Notes under the pieces: model-generated
The model's input: only the letters and a program-made list of their open reading frames with translations
Database searches by the model: none
Told to the model about the DNA's origin: nothing
Program-made: the position numbers and the translations under genes
In this document: in pieces, positions 1 through 7,004 of the stretch
Position numbering within the stretch: position 1 is the stretch's first letter
Layout of the letters: the number at the start of each line of letters is the position of its first letter
Source: Parvibaculum sp040882025
Lineage (GTDB): Bacteria; Pseudomonadota; Alphaproteobacteria; Parvibaculales; Parvibaculaceae
Assembly (NCBI RefSeq): GCF_040882025.1
Contig: NZ_JBBECC010000087.1
Span: forward strand, 1 to 30,333
Length of the DNA: 30,333 bases
Direction of reading: 5' to 3'

Positions 1-788
1 TCCAGAATGTCGCGCGCATAGATCGGCAACAGCGCCGCCGCGCCGCCGAGGAGCACCGCGAAGAGATCGAGCGAGATCGCGCCGAGCACGATGGGCGAGC
101 GGCGCATGAAGGAAATCCCGGCCGTCAGCCGGTGAATGGCCGTGACGGCGGGCCCTTGCGGCAGCGGCGCCGGCCGTACCTTCATCCCGAGGAAGGCGAT
201 GGCGACAACGAGGAAGAAGACGAGCGCCGTGCCATAGGCGACGACGGGCCCCAGAACATAGAGGAAGCCGCCCAGCGCCGGCCCGGTGATGACGGCGATC
301 TGGAACGAGGACGAACTGACCGCGATGGCGCGCGGCATCTGCCGGCCCGTGACGATCAAAGGCACGAAGCTGCGCGAGGCCGGCGCCATGAAGGCGCGTG
401 CCGTGCCGAACAGCGCCAGTGCGGCGTAAAACCACATCACGTCGCTTGTGCCGAGAAGCGACAGCGCGATCAGCCATCCGGCCGCCACCGCCTCGAGCAC
501 CGCCGATGCCGCGACGATCAGCCGGCGGTCGATGCGGTCGGCAATGTCGCCGGCGGGCAGGGTGATCAGCACCATCGGCAGGAATTGCGCGAGGCCGACA
601 AGCCCCAGCGCCATCGGGCTTTCGGTCATGTCGTAGACCTGCCAGCCGACCGCGACCGACTGGATCATCATCGCAAGCGTGCCGAGGAAGCGTCCCGAAA
701 TATAGAAGCGGAAATCGCGCAGCCGGAAGAGGCCCGCCGGGCTGTCTTCTTCTTCCGTATCGGGACGATCTGGCGGGGCAGGGCTCAT
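1..788 (-). CDS. MFS exporter, EntS/MFS_3-like (partial, 3' end off the left edge)
   Basis: I translated the reverse strand from the ATG at 788-786. It stays open for 262 codons to the left edge, so only the N-terminal part is here. After a short acidic cytoplasmic tail (residues 1-20) come hydrophobic helices, and between helices 2 and 3 the MFS motif PAGDIADRIDRR (about residues 78-89). Further hydrophobic helices follow. The 'FRLRDFRFYISGRFLGTLAMM' style start and the 'VGWQVYD' segment are typical of the enterobactin-exporter-like MFS_3 family, which expels small molecules by proton antiport in the inner membrane. The substrate cannot be told from sequence. It is transcribed away from the TetR/desaturase pair. 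Confidence 0.85.
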   Translation of the reverse strand, partial: MSPAPPDRPDTEEEDSPAGLFRLRDFRFYISGRFLGTLAMMIQSVAVGWQVYDMTESPMALGLVGLAQFLPMVLITLPAGDIADRIDRRLIVAASAVLEAVAAGWLIALSLLGTSDVMWFYAALALFGTARAFMAPASRSFVPLIVTGRQMPRAIAVSSSSFQIAVITGPALGGFLYVLGPVVAYGTALVFFLVVAIAFLGMKVRPAPLPQGPAVTAIHRLTAGISFMRRSPIVLGAISLDLFAVLLGGAAALLPIYARDIL

Positions 789-948
789 GGGCGGACCGGC
801 GTTTCGGGTTCCGGGTTATGCCGCAGAACCATAAGCGAGTCGCCGCCTTTCCTGCGCAACCCGATATGCGCTTTTGACGCAGCCTGTGCCACTTGAATTT
901 TTGCACCGCATGGCTAGATATGCTGCAACGCAACATAAGGAGGCATCG

Positions 949-1119
949 ATGAACAGGATGCTGAGAGAATGGCTTCATCAGGCCGCATTCGCCGCGGCAG
1001 CCTTCAGTGGTCAGCCCTATTGGGTCGAGCTTGTTGAAGTGCGGCAGGATGTGCCCGAAAAAGTCAAGCAGAACAAGCCATTAAGCGGCTTCGGCCCGGC
1101 CCTGCGCGCGGCTGATTGA
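949..1119 (+). CDS. Small hypothetical protein, 56 residues
   Basis: A short ORF begins at ATG 949 behind a near-perfect Shine-Dalgarno AAGGAGG (938-944 region), which is the main reason to believe it. The protein starts MNRMLREWLHQAAFAAAAFS and has an alanine-rich amphipathic stretch at residues 12-20, then a charged segment with VRQDVPEKVKQNK. There is no signal peptide, cysteine pair or domain I recognise. It sits alone between the MFS start and the TetR promoter. An upstream in-frame extension from 874 exists but lacks a ribosome site. It could be a genuine small protein or a decaying fragment. Confidence 0.5.
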   Translation: MNRMLREWLHQAAFAAAAFSGQPYWVELVEVRQDVPEKVKQNKPLSGFGPALRAAD

Positions 1120-1143
1120 GCCGCGTCGACCTCCCCCCACCGA

Positions 1144-1173
1144 TTGACAGGTGAGCATGAACCGTGGTTCATT
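1144..1173 (+). promoter_or_regulatory. Promoter of the tetR-desaturase operon, overlapped by operator 1
   Basis: A perfect -35 hexamer TTGACA lies at 1144-1149. A weak -10 (TTCATT, 1168-1173) follows at 18 bp. Operator 1 (1157-1172) fills most of the spacer and the -10, the usual geometry for a repressor blocking RNA polymerase. The -10 is poor, so the exact start of transcription is uncertain. Confidence 0.5.
1157..1172. promoter_or_regulatory. TetR-type operator copy 1 (perfect inverted repeat)
   Basis: ATGAACC-GT-GGTTCAT is a perfect 7-bp inverted repeat with a 2-bp centre. It lies 28 bp before the tetR start. TetR-family dimers typically bind palindromes of this size, so autorepression of the tetR-desaturase operon is the natural reading. 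A related copy follows 24 bp downstream. Confidence 0.65.
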
Positions 1174-1180
1174 TCTTGAA

Positions 1181-1196
1181 ATGAATTGAGGTTCAT
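1181..1196. promoter_or_regulatory. TetR-type operator copy 2 (imperfect)
   Basis: ATGAATT-GA-GGTTCAT repeats operator 1 exactly 24 bp downstream. Its right arm is identical and its left arm keeps ATGAA, so five of seven positions still pair. It lies directly before the TTG start at 1200. It could be a lower-affinity second site allowing cooperative binding. Confidence 0.55.
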
Positions 1197-1199
1197 ATC

Positions 1200-1856
1200 T
1201 TGGCCTACCGCCAGACAGACAAGGTTTCAGCCCGTCTCGCCGACACTCGGCGCGGCATTCTCGACGCCGCGCGCGACCTCGTGTCGGAGGGCGGTTTCGC
1301 GGCCGCGCAGATGAGCGAAGTGGCGCGCCGCGCCGGCGTCGCCACGGGCACGCTCTATCGCTATTTTTCCTCCAAGGAAGAACTCTGCCGACAGATCTTT
1401 CGCGAAGTCTCGTCGCAGGAGATGGGCCTGCTGGCGACCATCGCGAGCGGCGACGATCCTGCGCGAGCGCGCTTGGTCGAAGTCCTGCGCACATTTGCCG
1501 GCCGCGCCGTCAAGGGCCGCCGGCTTGCCTATGCGCTGCTGGCCGAACCGGTCGACGCCAATCTCGCCGAGGAGCGCGCCTTCTTCCGCCGCACCCATGC
1601 CGAGATTTTCGCGCGCATTCTTGAAGACGGGGTCGAAGCGGGCGAATTGCCGCCGATGAATGTAAGGATTGCCGCAGCCTGCATCGCGGGCGCCATTCCG
1701 ACAGCGCTGATCGGACCGCTGGCGCCGCAATCGCATGAACTCGACGAAGATCCCGACCGCATTGTCGACGAGATTGTCGCTTTCTGCCTTGCGGGTGTCG
1801 GCGCGGCATTGCCGGAACGGAAAGCCGGAAAGATCGAACGGAGAGCAACGGCATGA
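1200..1856 (+). CDS. TetR/AcrR family transcriptional repressor
   Basis: The 218-residue protein has a classic N-terminal TetR DNA-binding domain. The helix-turn-helix spans about residues 36-62 (MSEVARRAGVATGTLYRYFS followed by SKEEL), and the C-terminal helices form a ligand pocket of unassigned specificity. I place the start at TTG 1200: an in-frame TGA lies at 1182-1184, and the first in-frame ATG (about codon 38) would remove half of the DNA-binding domain. The stop overlaps the desaturase ATG (ATGA, 1853-1856), so the two genes are translationally coupled. With the palindromes upstream, this looks like an autorepressor that senses a fatty-acid or acyl-CoA ligand and controls the desaturase, as DesT-type TetR proteins do elsewhere. 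The ligand is inference. Confidence 0.9.
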   Translation: MAYRQTDKVSARLADTRRGILDAARDLVSEGGFAAAQMSEVARRAGVATGTLYRYFSSKEELCRQIFREVSSQEMGLLATIASGDDPARARLVEVLRTFAGRAVKGRRLAYALLAEPVDANLAEERAFFRRTHAEIFARILEDGVEAGELPPMNVRIAAACIAGAIPTALIGPLAPQSHELDEDPDRIVDEIVAFCLAGVGAALPERKAGKIERRATA

Positions 1857-2872
1857 GCACCGCGAAAGAACTCTTCACGCCCTCGCAACTTGCGATCGTC
1901 CGCAAGCGCTCGGACTGGCGCGGCACATGGCTGGTCTTGCACGGCTGGGCCGTCATCTTCGGTGCGATGGCCGTCTTCGTCGCTTTCCCCAATCCGCTGA
2001 CCTACATTCTCGCGGTCATGGTCATCGGCGCGCGCCAGCTTGGTCTGGCGATCCTGATGCATGACGGCGCGCATGGCATTCTGACGCACAACCAGAAGCT
2101 CAACATGTTCCTGAGCCAGTGGCTCTGCGCCTATCCGATGATGGCCGAGACGCTCGCCTATCGCCGTTACCATCTTCAGCATCACGCGCATACACAGCAG
2201 CCGGAAGATCCCGACCTCGTGCTCTCGGCGCCGTTCCCGATCACGCGCAAGAGCTTCCGCCGCAAGATGATCCGCGATCTGACGGGTCAGACCGGCTATC
2301 AGCAGCGCAAGGCGCAAATTCTCAACGCGGTGGGCAAGTCCGAATGGCCGCTCAAGCAGCGCCTCGCGCATTACCGGGACAAGCTTGGCCGCGCGACGGT
2401 CGCGCAACTCGCGATCTTCGGCATCCTCGCGGCATCCGGCCACTGGTATCTCTATTTCGTCCTCTGGCTGGTTCCCTTCCTGACCTGGCAGCAGGCGATC
2501 ACGCGCATCCGCAATATCGCCGAGCATGCGATGGTGCCCGACGACAACGATCCGTTCCGCCAGGCGCGCACGACGAAAGCCGGCTGGATCGAACGCGCTT
2601 TCCTCGCGCCCTACTGGGTCAACTATCACGTCGAACATCACCTGATGATGTGGGTGCCCTGCTACAATCTCCCCAAGGCACGCGCCTTCCTGATCGCCAA
2701 TGGCTACGGCCCGCGCATCGAGACGAAGCCGGGCTACCGCGCGGTCATTCGCATGGCGACATCGCGGCCCGATACCGACGACCGGCCGGGCGAACTTGTG
2801 CACAATGCGCGCAAGCGCCGGGTCGATGGCACGATGGGCGAGGGCTTCAAGCCCGCCGAGGACGCCGCGTAA
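1853..2872 (+). CDS. Membrane fatty acid desaturase (di-iron, three-His-box)
   Basis: This 339-residue integral membrane enzyme carries the three histidine boxes of the fatty acid desaturase family: HDGAH at residues 70-74, HLQHH at 107-111 and HVEHH at 259-263. Together they bind the di-iron centre that oxidatively introduces a double bond into acyl chains. Hydrophobic helices lie at about residues 24-66 and 181-212, flanking the cytoplasmic His clusters. There is no fused cytochrome b5 or ferredoxin domain, so an external electron donor is needed. It begins at ATG 1853, overlapping the tetR stop by 4 bp. Which acyl substrate and position it desaturates cannot be read from the sequence. Related hydroxylases share this fold, but the box spacing favours a desaturase. 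Confidence 0.88.
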   Translation: MSTAKELFTPSQLAIVRKRSDWRGTWLVLHGWAVIFGAMAVFVAFPNPLTYILAVMVIGARQLGLAILMHDGAHGILTHNQKLNMFLSQWLCAYPMMAETLAYRRYHLQHHAHTQQPEDPDLVLSAPFPITRKSFRRKMIRDLTGQTGYQQRKAQILNAVGKSEWPLKQRLAHYRDKLGRATVAQLAIFGILAASGHWYLYFVLWLVPFLTWQQAITRIRNIAEHAMVPDDNDPFRQARTTKAGWIERAFLAPYWVNYHVEHHLMMWVPCYNLPKARAFLIANGYGPRIETKPGYRAVIRMATSRPDTDDRPGELVHNARKRRVDGTMGEGFKPAEDAA

Positions 2873-2910
2873 ACCGCGCCGCCTTTGCCGCCTGCGGCCC
2901 GCGTGATAAG

Positions 2911-2943
2911 TCTCTCCCAACAGATATTCGGTTAAGGGAGAGA
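2911..2943 (+). promoter_or_regulatory. Hairpin covering the Shine-Dalgarno of the downstream kinase gene
   Basis: TCTCTCCC (2911-2918) pairs perfectly with GGGAGAGA (2936-2943) across a 17-nt loop. The right arm contains the purine-rich ribosome-binding site of the ATG at 2951. In mRNA this stem could mask ribosome entry. It has no T-run, so it is not an obvious terminator. Confidence 0.4.
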
Positions 2944-2950
2944 GACGCGC

Positions 2951-4030
2951 ATGGCCGACAATCAGGCCGCCAATCCGGCAGCAGACGAGACGACGGCAAT
3001 CCGCGAGGCGCATCGTTTCGATATCAAGCGTCTCGAATCCTATTGCCGCGATGCCGTGGAAGGCTTTGGCGGCGCGCTTGAGGTGCGTCAGTTCGAAGGC
3101 GGTCAATCCAATCCCACATTCCTTTTGACGACGACGGGCGCCGGCGGGGGCAAGCGCTACGTGATGCGCAAGAAGCCGCCCGGCCAGTTGCTGGCGAGCG
3201 CACACCAGGTCGATCGCGAGTATCGGGTGATGAAGGCGCTCGGCGAGACCGATGTTCCCGTTCCGCATATGTATGCACTGTGCGAGGACGAGAGCGTCAT
3301 TGGCACATCGTTCTATGTGATGGATTACCTCGAAGGCCGCGTCTTCCGCGAGTCGGTTATGCCCGGCTCATCCGAAAACGAGCGCCGCGCGGTCTACGCC
3401 AATCTCGCCGAGAACCTCGCCAGGCTTCACAAGGTCGATTACGAAAAAGTGGGTCTGGGCGATTTCGGCAAACCCGGGAACTATTTCGAGCGGCAGATCG
3501 GCCGCTGGATCAAGCAATATCGCAGCGCGCAGACGGCCGACGTGCCGGCGATGGAAGAGCTCATCAATTACCTGCCGGCGCATATTCCCGACGAACCGTC
3601 CGTAACAATCGCGCATGGCGATTACCGCCTCGGCAATACGATGTTTCATGCGACCGAGCCGCGCATGATTGCGGTGCTCGACTGGGAACTCTGCACCATC
3701 GGCCATCCGTTTGCCGATGTCGCTTATGCCTGCATGTACGACCTTCTGGGCGTTGCCGGCGGTGCGAGCGCGATCGACCGGACGAAGACGCCCGGCGTGC
3801 CGACCGAGCAGGAATTCGTCGCCGAATATTGCCGCCATGCGGGCCGCGACGGCATTCCGCACTGGAACTTTTATCTCGCTTTTTCGATGTTCCGTCTCGC
3901 CTCCATCAGCCAGGGTGTCTACAAACGCGGCCTCGATGGCAATGCGAGTTCGGAGCGGGCGATGACTCTGGGCGATTCCTGTCGCATGCTTGCCGACCAC
4001 GCTTGGGAGATCGTGCAGCGCGCCGACTGA
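2951..4030 (+). CDS. APH-fold kinase, LvaA / ACAD10-11 kinase-domain type
   Basis: The 359-residue protein is of the aminoglycoside-phosphotransferase (APH) fold. The N-lobe holds a nucleotide-binding lysine in the VMRKKPPGQLL stretch (about residues 71-81). The catalytic loop is HGDYRLGN (222-229, Asp224), and the metal-binding motif is LDWE (243-246, Asp244) followed by TIGHPFADVAY. This pattern matches the kinase half of mammalian ACAD10/ACAD11 and bacterial LvaA. Those enzymes phosphorylate the 4-hydroxyl of 4-hydroxyacyl-CoA rather than antibiotics. An ACAD10/11-type dehydrogenase lies at 7005-8243. It starts at ATG 2951 behind AAGGGAGAGAG. It is a separate gene here, not fused to the dehydrogenase. 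The substrate assignment is inference from the family. Confidence 0.85.
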   Translation: MADNQAANPAADETTAIREAHRFDIKRLESYCRDAVEGFGGALEVRQFEGGQSNPTFLLTTTGAGGGKRYVMRKKPPGQLLASAHQVDREYRVMKALGETDVPVPHMYALCEDESVIGTSFYVMDYLEGRVFRESVMPGSSENERRAVYANLAENLARLHKVDYEKVGLGDFGKPGNYFERQIGRWIKQYRSAQTADVPAMEELINYLPAHIPDEPSVTIAHGDYRLGNTMFHATEPRMIAVLDWELCTIGHPFADVAYACMYDLLGVAGGASAIDRTKTPGVPTEQEFVAEYCRHAGRDGIPHWNFYLAFSMFRLASISQGVYKRGLDGNASSERAMTLGDSCRMLADHAWEIVQRAD

Positions 4031-4048
4031 AACAGCCGCAAAACAAGG

Positions 4049-4063
4049 TTAAAGTTGCGTTAG
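4049..4063. promoter_or_regulatory. Possible CtrA box upstream of the histidine kinase
   Basis: TTAA-N7-TTAG (4049-4063) matches seven of the eight fixed bases of the alphaproteobacterial CtrA consensus TTAA-N7-TTAA. It lies about 120 bp before the kinase start, in an AT-richer gap of 150 bp that otherwise holds no gene. Chance occurrence is quite possible for such a short motif. Confidence 0.3.
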
Positions 4064-4180
4064 CCCGATATCGCGACACAAGGGAACGTTAAACAAATCC
4101 TTCTAGCATTTCCCCCGTTACGGACGAACCGATCGTCCGCATGACGATGGCCGGCCAGGCGCCGGATGTGGGGAGCAGGG

Positions 4181-6199
4181 ATGAAACGTTCCGTAGAAAC
4201 GGAGCACGTTGCCGACAAGGCCGCCTCGACACGCGCCGCCGAAGGCTGCCCGCGTCCCGTCGAACGGTTTTACCGCGCGCTTGTCGAGAACGCAGGCGAC
4301 ATTCTGACGATTCTCGATCGCGACGGTGTCATCACCTATCAGAGCCCGGCGGTGCGCGAAGTCATCGGCACTTCGGAAAAGCCATTGATCGGCCATTCCA
4401 TTTTCAAACTGGTCCATCCCGACGATCGAGACCGGCTGCACAGGAAATTCGAGGAATGCGTCCGTGTGCCCGACTCCACGGTCCTGGAGATTGTCCGCCT
4501 GCCTCACGCAAACGGCACGTGGCGACGCATCGAAGCGCGCGCCCGCAATCTGTTGGCGGACCCGGATGTTGCCGGCATTCTCTGTTGCTCGCGCGACGTT
4601 ACCGAAACACACCGGCTGGAGAGCCAGCTTCGCGAGGCCGAACAGCTCGCGCGTTTCGGTCATTGGCGATGGGTCAAGGGCGAGCCGGCGCCGCAATGGT
4701 CGCGCGGCGTTGCGCGCATACTGGGACGCGACGAGACGCAATTGCCGCACGGCGGCGATTGGTACGAGCATCTTGTGCATCCGGACGACCGCGACGAGTT
4801 GCTCTCGAAATTCCTCGATGCCTTCGAGACGCAGGAGCCGGTGAACTGCATTACGCGGTTCCGCGCCGATGACGGCGAGTATCGCTATATCAAGACCCAT
4901 GCCTATGCGGAGGGCGACGCCCATAGCGAGATCGGTGCGCTGGTCGGCCTCGCCGAGGATGTGACCGAGGAGGTGGCGGGCGAGTTGGCGCTGAAAGCCA
5001 GCGAAGCCAAATACCGGTTGATGACCGAGCAGGCGTCGGACATCATCGCGCACTACGATACTGAAGCCCGCGTCATCTTCATGTCGCCGGCGGTCGAACA
5101 GATTCTGGGGCGTACGCCGGACGAGTTCGTCGGCAAGCCGATCGATGAAGCTATGGTTCACCCGGATGATTTCGGTCGCGTTCGGGCAGCGTTTATCGAA
5201 TGCGCCGTCAAGGGAAAGGAAGTGCAGTTCGATTATCGTTTCCGTCACAAGAACGGCGACTACGCATGGCTTGAGACCACGTTGCGTGCCGCGCGCGACG
5301 AAGCGGGAGAACGGACGACCGAGATCATCGGTATCAGCCGCAATGTCGGCGAACGAAAGCGCCACGAAATGGAACTGATGGACGCGCGTGAGCGCGCCGA
5401 AGCGGCCAATCGCACCAAGTCGCGCTTTCTTGCCAATATGAGTCATGAACTCCGGACGCCGCTCAATGCCATTATCGGCTTCTCGGAGATTCTGCGGATG
5501 CAGATGTTCGGCCAGCTCGGCCATACGCGCTATCTCGAATACGCCCAACTCATCAATGAAAGCGGCGCGCTGCTTCTCGATCTCATCAGCGACATTCTGG
5601 ACATGTCCAAGATCGAAGCCGGCAAATACGAACTCCATCTGGAACAGGTGAACCTGCACCATCTGCTGGATTCGAGCATGCGTCTTGTCCGCGGCCGTGC
5701 CGAAGAAAACGGTATCGGCCTCGCCATGCACATGTCCGATGATTTGACGGTGGACGAGATTGTCGCCGATGAGCGCGCGCTGAAGCAGATCGTGCTCAAT
5801 CTGCTGTCGAACTCGATCAAGTTCACGCCCTCGGGCGGCAAGGTATCGGTAACGGTAAGCGCGGCGGAGGACGGTATAAGGATCGCGGTATCGGATAACG
5901 GGCGCGGCATTCCTGACGACCAGATCGCGCGGCTCGGAAAGCCCTTCGAACAGGTGGCGACCGACGCGGCCTTGAGCAAGCAGGGCACGGGTCTCGGTCT
6001 CGCGCTGGTGCGTTCACTGGCCGAGTTGCATGGTGGCGTCATGTCGATCGAGAGCGAGCTCGACAAGGGGACGGTCGTGACGGTGATGTTGCCGCTGACG
6101 CCGCATTGCGTCGTGCCGATGCCGGTAGCGGAACCGGAGGAGGCGCTTGCAAGCGAACCGTCGGGCAATCCCGAACTCGTCAATATGGCCGGGGGCTAA
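4181..6199 (+). CDS. Cytoplasmic three-PAS sensor histidine kinase
   Basis: The 672-residue protein has no transmembrane segment or signal peptide. Three PAS domains (about residues 30-145, 155-265 and 276-395) each end in a PAC-like DVTE/ISRNV segment. A HisKA domain follows with the phospho-acceptor His422 in FLANMSHELRTPLNAIIGFS, and then an HATPase_c domain with N-box LLSNSIKF (about 541-548), SDNGRGIPDDQ and GTGLGL (602-607). The C-terminus ends in a non-conserved tail without a receiver domain, and there is no cognate response regulator beside it, so it is an orphan. The DHp sequence resembles the PleC/DivJ-like kinases of alphaproteobacteria. I prefer ATG 4181, with GGGGAG six bases upstream, over the ATG at 4166. 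The ligand of the PAS domains is unknown. Confidence 0.9.
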   Translation: MKRSVETEHVADKAASTRAAEGCPRPVERFYRALVENAGDILTILDRDGVITYQSPAVREVIGTSEKPLIGHSIFKLVHPDDRDRLHRKFEECVRVPDSTVLEIVRLPHANGTWRRIEARARNLLADPDVAGILCCSRDVTETHRLESQLREAEQLARFGHWRWVKGEPAPQWSRGVARILGRDETQLPHGGDWYEHLVHPDDRDELLSKFLDAFETQEPVNCITRFRADDGEYRYIKTHAYAEGDAHSEIGALVGLAEDVTEEVAGELALKASEAKYRLMTEQASDIIAHYDTEARVIFMSPAVEQILGRTPDEFVGKPIDEAMVHPDDFGRVRAAFIECAVKGKEVQFDYRFRHKNGDYAWLETTLRAARDEAGERTTEIIGISRNVGERKRHEMELMDARERAEAANRTKSRFLANMSHELRTPLNAIIGFSEILRMQMFGQLGHTRYLEYAQLINESGALLLDLISDILDMSKIEAGKYELHLEQVNLHHLLDSSMRLVRGRAEENGIGLAMHMSDDLTVDEIVADERALKQIVLNLLSNSIKFTPSGGKVSVTVSAAEDGIRIAVSDNGRGIPDDQIARLGKPFEQVATDAALSKQGTGLGLALVRSLAELHGGVMSIESELDKGTVVTVMLPLTPHCVVPMPVAEPEEALASEPSGNPELVNMAGG

Positions 6200-6858
6200 G
6201 CCTTGTTCCCCATCATGCGGCGCAGCGCGGCGTCGAGTTCGGCAATGACCTTTGCCGCTGCCGAGTGGCGCTGAATGCCTTTGTAGTATTCAGCCACGGC
6301 CGGAAAATGCTTCAGCGGCGCGGCCTCGCCGAACATGGGTCCGATCTGGTCGAAGAAAAAGAGCATTGGGACCAGCGCGCAATCGGCCAGACTCAGACGG
6401 CCGCCGACCGCGAATGGCGACCCGTCGAGATAGTATTCCAGCCAGCCGATGCCTTTCACAAGCTCGATCATTTCGCGATCGACGAGAGCCTGGTCGCGGC
6501 CTTGCGGGTTGATCTGGGCGAACAGATTTCCCATCGGTTCCATGATGTAGAGATCGCCAATTCGCGCGAGCAGTCGCATGCGTGCGATCGCGGCAGCGCC
6601 TTCGGGGCGCAGCGGCGTGCCGAGCTTCAGATCTTCCAGATATTCGCAGATCGTTTCCGACTCCGGCACGACCACGTCGCCATGCACCAGCAACGGCACC
6701 TTGTGCATGGGCGTCAGCGTATCGAGCTCGGGAGGCACGTCGCCCGGACCGACATCGATCATCTCGACGTCGATGCCTTTTGTATAGATCGCCAGGCGGC
6801 ACCGGGCCGCAAAAGGCGAGAGTTGCGCGTTGTACAGTTTCATCGGGGAGGAAGTCAT
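6196..6858 (-). CDS. Glutathione S-transferase family protein
   Basis: The 220-residue protein has the two-domain GST layout. A thioredoxin-like N-terminus (residues 6-80) begins KLYNAQLSPFAARCRLA and contains the cis-proline motif HKVPLLVHG and the glutathione-binding PESETICEYLED. An all-helical C-terminal domain follows. The SPFAARC position usually supplies the catalytic Ser or Cys in bacterial and zeta/beta-like GSTs. It probably conjugates or reduces an electrophilic substrate in the cytoplasm, and no specific substrate can be assigned. An alternative start is the ATG five codons in. Its stop overlaps the histidine kinase stop by 4 bp (6196-6199), tail to tail. Confidence 0.85.
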   Translation of the reverse strand: MTSSPMKLYNAQLSPFAARCRLAIYTKGIDVEMIDVGPGDVPPELDTLTPMHKVPLLVHGDVVVPESETICEYLEDLKLGTPLRPEGAAAIARMRLLARIGDLYIMEPMGNLFAQINPQGRDQALVDREMIELVKGIGWLEYYLDGSPFAVGGRLSLADCALVPMLFFFDQIGPMFGEAAPLKHFPAVAEYYKGIQRHSAAAKVIAELDAALRRMMGNKA

Positions 6859-6913
6859 GGGCTGCGTTCCGCTGCTCTTCGTTTTTCGATCTCGCCTGCC
6901 GGGCGGTCGCGAA

Positions 6914-6946
6914 AACGGCCAGCCCTGTTTTGCAGGGCCGGCCGTT
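6914..6946 (-). terminator. Rho-independent terminator of the acyl-CoA dehydrogenase gene
   Basis: AACGGCC-a-GCCCTG (6914-6927) pairs with CAGGGC-c-GGCCGTT (6933-6946) around a 5-nt loop, giving a 13-bp stem with one mismatch. Read on the minus strand it is followed by a short T-run (GTTTTC). It lies 59 bp past the dehydrogenase stop and before the GST gene. Confidence 0.65.
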
Positions 6947-7004
6947 CCGGACTTCGGTCAACTGCGGACGCAGCGCCCGCGAATGACATTATTGCACACC
7001 GCGA

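Noticed and set aside
1529..3268. A 579-codon minus-strand frame opposite tetR, the desaturase and the kinase start.
   Set aside because: It is antisense to genes with intact motifs and has the Arg/His/Ala-rich make-up of a shadow frame, with no recognisable domain.
2951..4030. Reading the APH-fold protein as an antibiotic resistance kinase.
   Set aside because: Its motifs match the ACAD10/11 and LvaA kinase branch, and an ACAD10/11-type dehydrogenase lies nearby. Nothing points to aminoglycosides.
4118..5731. A 537-codon minus-strand frame opposite the histidine kinase.
   Set aside because: The plus strand has ordered PAS, HisKA and HATPase motifs. The minus frame has none and no ribosome site.
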